Below, in pieces: positions 35,827 to 43,518 of a stretch of DNA of 64,000 nucleotides (its first letter is position 1; the number at the start of each line of letters is the position of its first letter). The stretch is from positions 682,001-746,000 of the forward strand of contig CANMCX010000002.1 in NCBI GenBank assembly GCA_947496465.1. The letters run 5' to 3'. This DNA comes from Marinifilum_A sediminis (GTDB taxonomy: Bacteria > Bacteroidota > Bacteroidia > Bacteroidales > Marinifilaceae). Below the pieces are notes generated by a model that saw only the letters and a program-made list of their open reading frames with translations, ran no database searches and was not told the origin of the DNA. Position numbers and translations under genes: made by a program.

Positions 35827-37740
35827 ATGAATTCTCGTTACATAAATATATTAATCGTTTTTCTTTTATTATCGCTAAGTTCGTTTGCAAAAAAAACACC
35901 TAAGTACCCGAGCTCCGAAATTTCGGAGGATTTAAAAGTTAATGCTGACGCAGTCATTAGAACTGAATCCAACTCTCTGGAGATCATCTCTATTAATAAG
36001 GTTGTATTCAAATACCAAACTGCCATTACCATTCTTAATGAAAATGGGAATGGTTTTGGAGAAATAGAACTGTACTACAAAAAAACAAATCCCATATCGG
36101 AATTGCAGGCAGCTATTTACGACGCATCCGGTTATCTTATCGAAAAAGTGAAAACAAATGAGGTAAAAGATTATAGTGCTTCAGGATCCTCACTTTTTAG
36201 CGATTCCAGAGTGAAGCATTACGAGCCCATTCAAAAAAACTATCCATACACCATAGTTTACAGCTATAAAAAGGTATATGACAGTTATATCAATCTACGA
36301 GGCTGGTATCCATATCCTGGTTACAGATGTGCTGTTGAAGAGACTAAATTTGATGTTATTGCTAGTAATACAGATAACTTCAGGTTTAAACCTTATCGCC
36401 TAGAAGTTGAACCTAAAATTAACAAGGCAGCGAATGAAACTTCTTACCACTGGGAACTCAAGAATCTTTCTGCCTTAAAGAAAGAGCCCTACTCTCCTCC
36501 ATTTTATGAAACAGTACCCAAATTGATTTGTGCTCCTAAAGATTTTCAAATGGATAAGATCAATGGTCACATGTCCTCATGGTCTGAATTTGGAAAATGG
36601 ACGTCAACTCTTAATCAAGATAGAGATAATCTAGATCTTGAAAGTCAGGCAAAAATTAAAAACCTGGTAAAAGATTGCAAAACAGATGATGAAAAAGTTG
36701 AAGTACTATATAAATACCTTCAAAACAAAACAAGGTACATTAGCATTCAGGTAGGAATTGGTGGCTGGCAATCCTTTTTGGCTCAAGATGTAGAAGATAA
36801 AGCTTATGGCGATTGCAAGGCGCTATCAAACTACATGAAAGCCCTACTGAAAATTGTAAATATTCCTTCTTACTATACACTTGTTAATTCAGGTTCAAGT
36901 GCAGCAAATACAGATACTTCTTTTGTTCATAATTTTGCAGATCATGCCATTTTAATGGTGCCGCTGGAACAAGACAGTATTTGGTTGGAATGCACGAGCA
37001 AAACTCAGCCATGTGGATTCTTAGGTTCATTTACCGATGACAGAGAGGTGCTGTGTATGACTGAAGAGGGTGGAAAATTAATACATACGCCCGTGTACAA
37101 CATGAAGGACAATGTGCAAGAACGAATTGCACAAGTCACGATTAAGCCTGATGGCAATGCATCGGCAAGCGTATCGACAAGCTATCAAGGAATACAATAT
37201 GAAAATATAGAATACCTATACGATATTAGTTATGAAGATCAGAAAAAGAAGCTGTACAAAAGTATTAATCTACCCGATTTTAAAATTATTGATCTTACTT
37301 TAACCCAAACAAAAACAAGGATTCCGAAATCAGAATTACAACTTGATCTCGATATAAGAAACTATGCATCCAACTCTGGTGATCGATTGTTTATTCCTTT
37401 AAACCTTTTGAACCGCTCTACTTATATTCCTAAGAAAGTAAAGGAGAGAAGGACACCAATCTACTACAAAAGAGCCTATTGCGATATGGACAGCATTCAC
37501 TTCACCATTCCATCAGGATATACTATAGAGAGTCTTCCTGAGAAAAAAATAATTGAATCGGATTTTGGAAAATACAGCAGTGAGGTGATTCAATCAGAAG
37601 GTAAAATCACTTATATCCGTAAACAAGAATACTATAAGTTTACCGAAGCGGCTGAACGATACAACGAGTTTCGAAATTATAAAAAAGCGATTGTTAGAGC
37701 GGATAAAGCAAAGTTGGTGTTAAAGAAATTCCAACAGTAA
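35827..37740 (+). CDS. DUF3857/transglutaminase-like protein, catalytic residues present
   Basis: This 637-residue exported protein (signal peptide ending SSFAKK) has a DUF3857 domain (about 45-220) and a transglutaminase-like core with C330 in YGDCKAL and a His in NFADHAIL. A LECTS segment occupies the Asp position (Glu instead), and a C-terminal DUF3858-like region ends the protein. Such proteins are predicted periplasmic or surface transglutaminases/peptidases with no known substrate. Its paralogue directly upstream lacks the Cys and His, so the two may work as a pair. Confidence 0.87.
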   Translation: MNSRYINILIVFLLLSLSSFAKKTPKYPSSEISEDLKVNADAVIRTESNSLEIISINKVVFKYQTAITILNENGNGFGEIELYYKKTNPISELQAAIYDASGYLIEKVKTNEVKDYSASGSSLFSDSRVKHYEPIQKNYPYTIVYSYKKVYDSYINLRGWYPYPGYRCAVEETKFDVIASNTDNFRFKPYRLEVEPKINKAANETSYHWELKNLSALKKEPYSPPFYETVPKLICAPKDFQMDKINGHMSSWSEFGKWTSTLNQDRDNLDLESQAKIKNLVKDCKTDDEKVEVLYKYLQNKTRYISIQVGIGGWQSFLAQDVEDKAYGDCKALSNYMKALLKIVNIPSYYTLVNSGSSAANTDTSFVHNFADHAILMVPLEQDSIWLECTSKTQPCGFLGSFTDDREVLCMTEEGGKLIHTPVYNMKDNVQERIAQVTIKPDGNASASVSTSYQGIQYENIEYLYDISYEDQKKKLYKSINLPDFKIIDLTLTQTKTRIPKSELQLDLDIRNYASNSGDRLFIPLNLLNRSTYIPKKVKERRTPIYYKRAYCDMDSIHFTIPSGYTIESLPEKKIIESDFGKYSSEVIQSEGKITYIRKQEYYKFTEAAERYNEFRNYKKAIVRADKAKLVLKKFQQ

Positions 37741-37779
37741 AAATGTAGAAAAGTAGAAATGTATAACAGGTAGGAAAAT
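37741..37779 (+). repeat. Left copy of short GTAGAAAAGT-type repeats
   Basis: The 39 bases before the four-helix-bundle gene hold GTAGAAAAGTAGAAATG and a further GGTAGGAAAA. The same unit appears inverted just after that gene and in a long array at 42.26-42.56 kb. Confidence 0.6.
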
Positions 37780-38139
37780 ATGGCAAGCATTAACTATTTT
37801 GAAGAGTTAATTATTTGGCAAGATGCCAGAATCTTAACAAAAGAAATTTATTCTTCCTTTCACTCTTTAAAAGATTTTGGTTTTAAAGATCAAATTCAGC
37901 GTGCCTCTGTATCTGTTATGAATAATATAGCTGAAGGATTTGAACGATACTCAAATAAAGAATTCGTTCAATTTCTTCGAATAGCTAAATCTTCCTGTGC
38001 TGAAGTTCGCAGCATGCTGTATTTAGCTGAAGATTTAAATTACATATCTACAGCAGAATCAAATGATTACAGGAAAAAGTGTATGTACATTTCAGGTAGT
38101 ATCCAAAACCTTATCAAGAAGCTACAATCACGAAAGTAA
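37780..38139 (+). CDS. Four-helix-bundle protein (23S rRNA intervening-sequence / Avd-like)
   Basis: This 119-residue protein matches the four-helix-bundle family: FEELIIWQDARILTKEIY at the start, GFKDQIQRASVSVMNNIAEGFER in the middle and FLRIAKSSCAEVRSML. Members are encoded in rRNA intervening sequences or serve as accessory proteins of diversity-generating retroelements; most in Bacteroidota are orphans of unknown role. No reverse transcriptase or variable repeat lies nearby. The gene is bracketed by inverted copies of a GTAGAAAAGT repeat. Confidence 0.88.
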   Translation: MASINYFEELIIWQDARILTKEIYSSFHSLKDFGFKDQIQRASVSVMNNIAEGFERYSNKEFVQFLRIAKSSCAEVRSMLYLAEDLNYISTAESNDYRKKCMYISGSIQNLIKKLQSRK

Positions 38140-38160
38140 TTAGGTAGATTTTGTAGTAAT

Positions 38161-38214
38161 TCTACTTTTTGACTTTCTACCTTTCTACTTTTCTACTTTT
38201 CTACTTTTCTACCT
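38161..38214 (-). repeat. Right, inverted copy of GTAGAAAAGT-type repeats
   Basis: On the plus strand TTTCTAC/TTTTCTAC repeats about six times with 10-base spacing. Read on the minus strand it is GTAGAAAAGT repeated, inverted relative to 37741-37779. It abuts the stop codon of the REC protein gene. Confidence 0.65.
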
Positions 38215-39384
38215 TTAATACTGAGGCAATAAAAATGACACATTCACGCCACCTTCGCTTCTATTTTCCACATCCACCTTGGCTTTGTGAAGATCCATAA
38301 CCAATTTAACCACAACCAAACCTGGGGTAAATCTTTTAAAGTTTTTGCTGTCCTCATCTTTTTTGAGTTCATAAAATCGGAAGGTATAGTTCACCTCACC
38401 ATCAGCAAAATGAGCACCACTATCCTGAACAAAAACTTTTATTTTATTCCCTTGTAGTTCTGCTCCAATATTAATTTCGGATTTAGATGGGGCGTTGGTA
38501 ATGGCGTTTTCAAGAATTTTTTCCATGCAAATTTCAAGCAATCGCTCATCCCCTTTCACAATAAAGTTTTTAGGAATATCTACTTTAAGCTTTACCTTAC
38601 GTTCCGAGATTAATGGTTTTAGCTTCTCTGAACTGAGCTTAACAATTTCGGTAACAGGGATACCCAAAACCTTCATTTCGTAACGATCAAAACGCAAGGC
38701 TGATAACAACAAAGCGATATCCGAAATACCAATCAACTTCTCACAAGCTTGCTTTATGAATCGAACGTATTTCAAATTCGTTTTATTCTTAATGGCATAT
38801 TCAAGCATATCGGCAAAGCCAACAATCCCATTTAAAGGTTCGCGTAGCTCTGTTGACATTAAGGATAGGAAATCATTTTTCGACTCTTCCAATGTTGACA
38901 ACTGGCGATTGGCTTCCTCCAAATTCTTATTTGAATCCTCCAATTCCATCGTTCTGGCAGCAACTCTCTCTTCCAGCTGCAGGTTCATGAATTTTAAAGC
39001 TTCATTCTTGTGTTTTAGATCCAGATGTGTATCTACACGTGCTATCAGCTCTTGTGCATTAAATGGCTTGGTGACATAATCCTGAGCTCCAATATCGAAA
39101 CCTTTGATAATATCCTCGCTATCAACCTTAGCGGTAAGAAAAATTACTGGAATATCCTTTGTTTTATCTTTCGATTTAAGATACTCACAGACTTCATAGC
39201 CATCCATTTCCGGCATCATAATATCCAAAAGAATCAAATCGAAACTATGTGTTACACACAGCATAATTGCATCTTTACCATTTAAGGCGTAATGTACTTC
39301 ATAAGATTTGTTGGAAAGAATAGCTTGTAAAACCTTTATGTTATCAGGAATATCATCAACTATTAGAATACGGTTTTTCTTCAT
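38215..39384 (-). CDS. Receiver domain fused to a degenerate histidine kinase
   Basis: This 389-residue cytoplasmic protein has an intact receiver at 1-120 (D10, D11, phospho-acceptor D54, K106). A coiled coil (about 122-170) and a HisKA-like helix pair follow, in which the phospho-acceptor His is replaced by Thr (T178 in MSTELREPLN). The HATPase-like region is eroded: it keeps ENAITN, but G1 reads DSGAHFADG and G2 reads FTPGLVVVK. It is probably not an active kinase and may signal by binding. No cognate kinase is adjacent. Confidence 0.83.
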   Translation of the reverse strand: MKKNRILIVDDIPDNIKVLQAILSNKSYEVHYALNGKDAIMLCVTHSFDLILLDIMMPEMDGYEVCEYLKSKDKTKDIPVIFLTAKVDSEDIIKGFDIGAQDYVTKPFNAQELIARVDTHLDLKHKNEALKFMNLQLEERVAARTMELEDSNKNLEEANRQLSTLEESKNDFLSLMSTELREPLNGIVGFADMLEYAIKNKTNLKYVRFIKQACEKLIGISDIALLLSALRFDRYEMKVLGIPVTEIVKLSSEKLKPLISERKVKLKVDIPKNFIVKGDERLLEICMEKILENAITNAPSKSEINIGAELQGNKIKVFVQDSGAHFADGEVNYTFRFYELKKDEDSKNFKRFTPGLVVVKLVMDLHKAKVDVENRSEGGVNVSFLLPQY

Positions 39385-39720
39385 CGCCGCTTAATTATTT
39401 GTAGTAGATTAGTTTTATTGTGTAAAAGAATTTGGTAACGATTAAATTGAATACATACACCAAATTAAAGTCTAAATATAACATATAAATTCAAACTATA
39501 AAGAATAAAAAGGAAAAAGCTACTGCTGATGCGACTATGACTTACAAAATGGAAGCAAAATCATAGAAAATAAAGGCACAAATAAGAAAAATAGAACTGC
39601 TTTGAAAAAATGAGCTACAAAGTGCTTTCAAATCTAAGTTAAATTGATTGCAATGATTAAGCAATCGTTTTCGATGGTAAAACATAGATATATTTACACT
39701 TAGAAATAAAATTGGCAAAC
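39385..39720. other. Intergenic region without recognisable features
   Basis: About 340 AT-rich bases lie upstream of the REC gene. It should contain that gene's promoter, but I see no clear motif. Confidence 0.4.
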
Positions 39721-39728
39721 TTGACAGC

Positions 39729-39758
39729 TTGACAGTAGAAATTATTTTAATACATTTG
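39729..39758 (+). promoter_or_regulatory. Bacteroidota-type promoter of the 45-aa gene
   Basis: TTG (39729-39731), a 19-base spacer and TACATTTG (39751-39758) match the -33 TTG / -7 TAnnTTTG consensus exactly, 34 bases before the ATG at 39793. Confidence 0.8.
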
Positions 39759-39792
39759 TAAGATCATTACACTACTATTACAATTTTTTAAA

Positions 39793-39930
39793 ATGGAAAA
39801 TTTACCTAAAGAGATAGCTGAAGCTATCAAAAGCGGCTTAGAAGACAATCAATTGATTCAAATGGCTCAGGATCTGCTAGATCGTGGTGACCAGGAAAAT
39901 GCCGCAAAAGTTTTGGATTTCTGTTTCTAA
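39793..39930 (+). CDS. Small conserved-looking protein, 45 aa
   Basis: This ORF runs ATG to TAA (39793-39930) and encodes an acidic, helical protein beginning MENLPKEIAEAIKSG and ending KVLDFCF. It has a consensus promoter upstream and a very strong terminator directly after, so it is a complete transcription unit and not a chance ORF. I do not recognise a family. The two-helix look (QMAQDLLDRGDQENAAKVL) resembles a single TPR-like hairpin, and it may be a small adaptor or regulator. Confidence 0.75.
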   Translation: MENLPKEIAEAIKSGLEDNQLIQMAQDLLDRGDQENAAKVLDFCF

Positions 39931-39952
39931 GATCCAATCCAGTTTACAAAAA

Positions 39953-39996
39953 CAAAAGCCAAAAGAAATTCTTTCTTTTGGCTTTTGTTTTTTTTT
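39953..39996 (+). terminator. Strong terminator of the 45-aa gene
   Basis: A 16-base arm (39953-39968; core AAAAGCCAAAAG) is perfectly complementary to 39972-39987 with a 3-base loop, followed by nine Ts. Confidence 0.92.
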
Positions 39997-40048
39997 AACC
40001 ACTCCACTCACCCCTTACTCCCCTATAGGGGAAATCTTCCTATAAAGC

Positions 40049-40475
<427 letters not shown>

Positions 40476-40915
40476 CACATGAACATGCATATTTCCATGA
40501 CCAACAGTTCATTTTTAACGACATATGTCGATTATTTTAAATTTACTTAACATTTTGCTTGGAGGGAATAAAGATTTTTTTCTACATTTAATATAGAATT
40601 ACAATACAGCTGTTTTAATTCTTACTTCGCCGGTTGATTTTTAATCGAATCAATAGGTAGAACTCAATCATCTCACAGATTTACATTCCTTGTGTTTTTA
40701 GTACTGGGATAACTAGATAAAAACAGAGGGAAGCGATAGATCTTTACTACTTAAATCACTTTACTTGTTAACTTCTAAATTTTATTTCTACAAAAATTAG
40801 AGACAATTAAAACAGCTTTTCTTTTTATTAAAACCGCACAGGACCCATAAGATCCAAGAAGACCTTCAAACAGAATGTTCTATCTCAATTGGTAGTAACA
40901 GCTGTAAATTCGAGA
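40476..40915. other. Gene-free region
   Basis: About 440 bases after the repeat block. No ORF, strong hairpin or promoter that I can support. Confidence 0.4.
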
Positions 40916-40929
40916 CAACCTATGTTTGG

Positions 40930-41200
40930 GAGCGTTTAAAACCTTTCCAAACCAGGATTCTCACTTGCCATTGAACAAGAACAAACTGTTCGGAAGGTTT
41001 TCTTATTGCCTGGCACAATTTACCTAGAGCCTGGGAGAGGTTTCATTTTACTCCGCATAAGTTAGCTGGTACTTATTTAAGGACAAACCAGCTCCAGCGA
41101 AGGACAAGCTTCTCTCAGATCGATTTAAAAATTGCTCCGAACAGCTTTGCCAAGTCTTCGAACAGGAGAACGCCTGCTTGGGAAGAGACAAAGCAGGTTC
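40930..41200 (+). other. GC-richer stretch with nested inverted repeats (possible structured RNA)
   Basis: Several complementary pairs nest without crossing. AAAACCTTTCC (40938-40948) pairs with GGAAGGTTTT (40992-41001) and encloses GAACA/TGTTC (40973-40977, 40987-40991). AGCTGGT (41064-41070) pairs with ACCAGCT (41087-41093). GCTTTG-CCAAG (41144-41154) pairs with CTTGG (41177-41181) and CAAAGC (41189-41194), enclosing CAGG/CCTG. It lies upstream of the gene at 41291 and could be a structured leader, an ncRNA or a decayed repeat. Confidence 0.35.
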
Positions 41201-41290
41201 AGATCCAAACAAGCAGCTTCTAGCAGAGCTTAGCAAATGATTCTGCCTTGCAAAGCCGAACTTTTTATGTCCTGTCTAAAACTAAATGTT

Positions 41291-42196
41291 ATGAATAAAG
41301 AATTCATCAACCAAAGAGAAATGCACAGAACATTTCTAGATTTCCATACCAATCACGAAAGCACATTGGATGTGATACCTGTAATCAAAGAAATTTTTGA
41401 CATACAAGTGGCTAATATCGCAACTTTTGAGCAATTGTGGGAAATCATTAATAAGAAAACCACTGGTAGCACGCTAACCAAACACAACATCAAAAAAAGT
41501 GCTGCCGAACAATTGAACCAGGTCAATTTGTTGTTCTACAACTACTGTTTAAAAACGAATCAGCTTACCGATATTTCCAAGCTAAAAGGCTCTGTATCCA
41601 GCTATACCAATTTGGGTGATGAACAATTCATAACCCGACTGGAATACAGCTGTCAGTTTGGGGATGATCTAGGTGAACAGCTAGCAGAAACAGCTGTAAC
41701 AGCAGAAGAGCTAGCAGATTTAAAAACCCTCTGCGCTTCCTATATTGCAGCATCTCCTCGACCCAAAGAGATACAAAGTTCTGTGAAAATTGCCAATAAG
41801 AAGATCAAAAAGGTGGCTGCAGACATCATTCATACCAATAAAACCCGATTGGATGCCGTAATGGAATCTTTCTTTGCCAATGCCAATCCAGATTTGTATC
41901 AAGCCTATCTGGAAGCCACTCATGTGGAAAAAACCTATACCCGCAAAACGGCGGTTAGTGGTAGTATTTTCGACAAGGAAAGTAAGCTTCCCGTACCTCA
42001 GGCGCACATTCTTATCGAAGAGGCTGGTATCGATCATCTCTGCCAGGGTGAAAAAGGGGGTTTCCGAATTAAAAATCTGGAGCCTGGTACCTACCAAATC
42101 GAAATACAAGCGGTGACCTACAAAAGCATTAGTATGGAGCTGGTGCATCGCTATGGGGAAACCAATGTGTTGAACCTGGAAATGGAAAGCGAATGA
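41291..42196 (+). CDS. Protein with C-terminal carboxypeptidase-regulatory-like domain, otherwise unknown
   Basis: This 301-residue protein has an alpha-helical N-terminal part (about 1-220) that I do not recognise. It ends in a carboxypeptidase-regulatory-like beta-sandwich of about 75 residues (SGSIFDKESKLPVPQAHI, GFRIKNLEPGTYQIEI). There is no clear signal peptide, which is unusual because this domain is mostly extracellular or in TonB receptors. The frame is open upstream to 41237, but the ATG at 41291 (MNKEFINQ) gives the better start. It lies between two blocks of short repeats, and its base composition is less AT-rich than its surroundings. Confidence 0.65.
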   Translation: MNKEFINQREMHRTFLDFHTNHESTLDVIPVIKEIFDIQVANIATFEQLWEIINKKTTGSTLTKHNIKKSAAEQLNQVNLLFYNYCLKTNQLTDISKLKGSVSSYTNLGDEQFITRLEYSCQFGDDLGEQLAETAVTAEELADLKTLCASYIAASPRPKEIQSSVKIANKKIKKVAADIIHTNKTRLDAVMESFFANANPDLYQAYLEATHVEKTYTRKTAVSGSIFDKESKLPVPQAHILIEEAGIDHLCQGEKGGFRIKNLEPGTYQIEIQAVTYKSISMELVHRYGETNVLNLEMESE

Positions 42197-42222
42197 CGAA
42201 TTGTGATGGCTAGATTAGGAAT

Positions 42223-42250
42223 GAAAAGAGGCATGCTTTTGTCTCTTTTC
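42223..42250 (+). terminator. Possible weak terminator hairpin
   Basis: GAAAAGAG (42223-42230) pairs with CTCTTTTC (42243-42250) shortly after the stop at 42196. No clear T run follows beyond the stem. Confidence 0.5.
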
Positions 42251-42261
42251 TTCTATAACAA

Positions 42262-42560
42262 TAAAGTCCAACAGTCGAAAAGTCAAATGGTCGAAGGGTC
42301 CAAGATGGAAAGTAGAATGGTAGAAGAGTAGAAAAGTTAAAAAGTAGAATGGTAGAAAAGTGGAAAAGTGGAATGGTTAAAAAGTCGAAGGTGGAAAAGT
42401 AGAATAGTAGAAGAGTAGAAAAGTAGAAAGGTCAAAAAGTAGAATAGTATAAAAGTAGAATGGTAGAAAAGTCCAAAAGTAAAAGGTGGAAAAGTAGAAT
42501 AGTGGAAAAGTTCAAAAGTCAAAGAGTCGAAGAGTAAAAAAATAGAAAGTAGAAGAGTAA
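42262..42560 (+). repeat. Array of degenerate ~10-base GTAGAAAAGT repeats
   Basis: About 300 bases are built from variants of GTAGAAAAGT / GTGGAAAAGT / GTCGAAAAGT / GTAGAATGGT, roughly 28 units with close to 10-base spacing. The same unit flanks the four-helix-bundle gene at 37.7-38.2 kb. There are no constant repeats with unique spacers, so it is not CRISPR. Reading frames through it are repetitive artefacts. Confidence 0.85.
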
Positions 42561-42707
42561 AAGGCTTGAAAGTTATGGCAGATTAGTGATTACCGCCTAC
42601 TAATTCAATTGAAAGGGGCGTTTTTTGTGCTTTGCTCTGTTTTGAAGTAGCCGGCAGGGATCAGTCTTCAGCTGCTAGCTAGCAATAGTACTGCATTCAA
42701 TCTATTT

Positions 42708-42846
42708 GTCATTACGAAGAAGCGATAGCAAATGAAGTAATCTGTTGAAAGCTTATAGTGTCTCTATTTTGACTTTGCACTGCCGTATGCGAGTAGATTG
42801 CTTCGTTCCCGAATTTTCGGGACAGGCTGTACCTCCTCGCAATGAC
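42708..42846. repeat. REP-like long imperfect inverted repeat
   Basis: The left arm starts GTCATTACGAAGAAGC and contains AAGTAATCTG (42708-42752). The right arm (42795-42846) reads inverted as GTCATTGCGAGGAGG ... GAAGCAATCT. An extra palindrome TCCCGAATTTTCGGGA sits inside the right arm (42807-42822). GTCATTGCGAGG...AAGCAATCT elements are dispersed intergenic repeats known from many bacterial genomes. Confidence 0.7.
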
Positions 42847-42895
42847 AGGCAAGGATGTTCGACATTTAGCTTTTCTGCCTTAAAATCCAAAACAT

Positions 42896-42930
42896 GAAAA
42901 ACCCAAAGAATTCACTTCTTTGGGTTTTTC
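42896..42930. terminator. Terminator at the end of the polysaccharide locus
   Basis: GAAAAACCCAAAGAA (42896-42910) pairs perfectly with 42916-42930 around a 5-base loop. On the minus strand it lies 60 bases after the wbuC stop; the T-rich arm works in both directions. Confidence 0.8.
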
Positions 42931-42990
42931 GATATATTACTTCGACCCCACAAAGAGATACTCTCATGTGGGATGGTACGCCGAATGCAT

Positions 42991-43464
42991 TTAATACATT
43001 TTTGAAATTTGCGCACTAAGTTTTTCCCTATACAGTCTGCACTCCTCTTCATTTTTAGGTTCAGGTGCCCAAGAAGCAAACTCTACACCAACACCTGGAA
43101 CATAAGGTCCTTCCTTTAACTCATAAATTACTGAACCCGATTCTTCTACCAAAATGGTATGCCAAATTCCAGCTGGGATTTCAACTCCATATTCTCCATT
43201 AATCGGATTTAACTCTCTTACCTCAGTAATTTCACCAATATCATTAAAAAATAAAGTTTTTACTTTTCCCCTTAATAATAAGAATATCTCCACTTTCTCA
43301 GGATGTCTGTGTGGAGGCAAATAAGTATCAGGCTCTATTGCATTCAACATTCTTTGCAATACCTCTTCCCCATTAGCATGAAAATTGTAGTTCATTCGCT
43401 TTCGCGAATTCTCAATTGCCTTCTTGCTAACTTGATCTAATAAATCTGAATTAATGTATTTCAC
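42991..43464 (-). CDS. wbuC: WbuC family cupin metalloprotein
   Basis: This 157-residue single-domain cupin has metal-site residues in PPHRHPEKVEIFLLLRG (HxH...E) and a second motif in PAGIWHTI. The C-terminal tail FASWAPEPKNEEECRLYREKL is characteristic of WbuC proteins, which accompany L-fucosamine O-antigen genes (fnlABC-wbuB-wbuC) in enterobacteria. Its exact reaction is unknown. As the last gene of the locus, with fnlABC upstream in the same locus, it fits that association. Confidence 0.88.
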   Translation of the reverse strand: MKYINSDLLDQVSKKAIENSRKRMNYNFHANGEEVLQRMLNAIEPDTYLPPHRHPEKVEIFLLLRGKVKTLFFNDIGEITEVRELNPINGEYGVEIPAGIWHTILVEESGSVIYELKEGPYVPGVGVEFASWAPEPKNEEECRLYREKLSAQISKMY

Positions 43465-43518
43465 CTAACTAATTTCTTAATAAAACTATTTCCTGTATTA
43501 ATTTTCTATAACTACTAT

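Noticed and set aside
37780..38139. Accessory gene (Avd) of a diversity-generating retroelement
   Set aside because: No reverse transcriptase, template repeat or variable repeat is present nearby.
41048..41236. Minus-strand ORF of 62 codons
   Set aside because: It is rich in Ser, Leu and Cys and coincides with the nested inverted repeats; no protein-like features.
42337..42522. Minus-strand ORF of 61 codons in the repeat array
   Set aside because: The product is a repeat of FHYST/LFYHS-type strings created by the DNA repeat.
42262..42560. CRISPR array
   Set aside because: Units are only about 10 bases, degenerate and contiguous; there are no constant repeats with unique spacers, and no cas genes.
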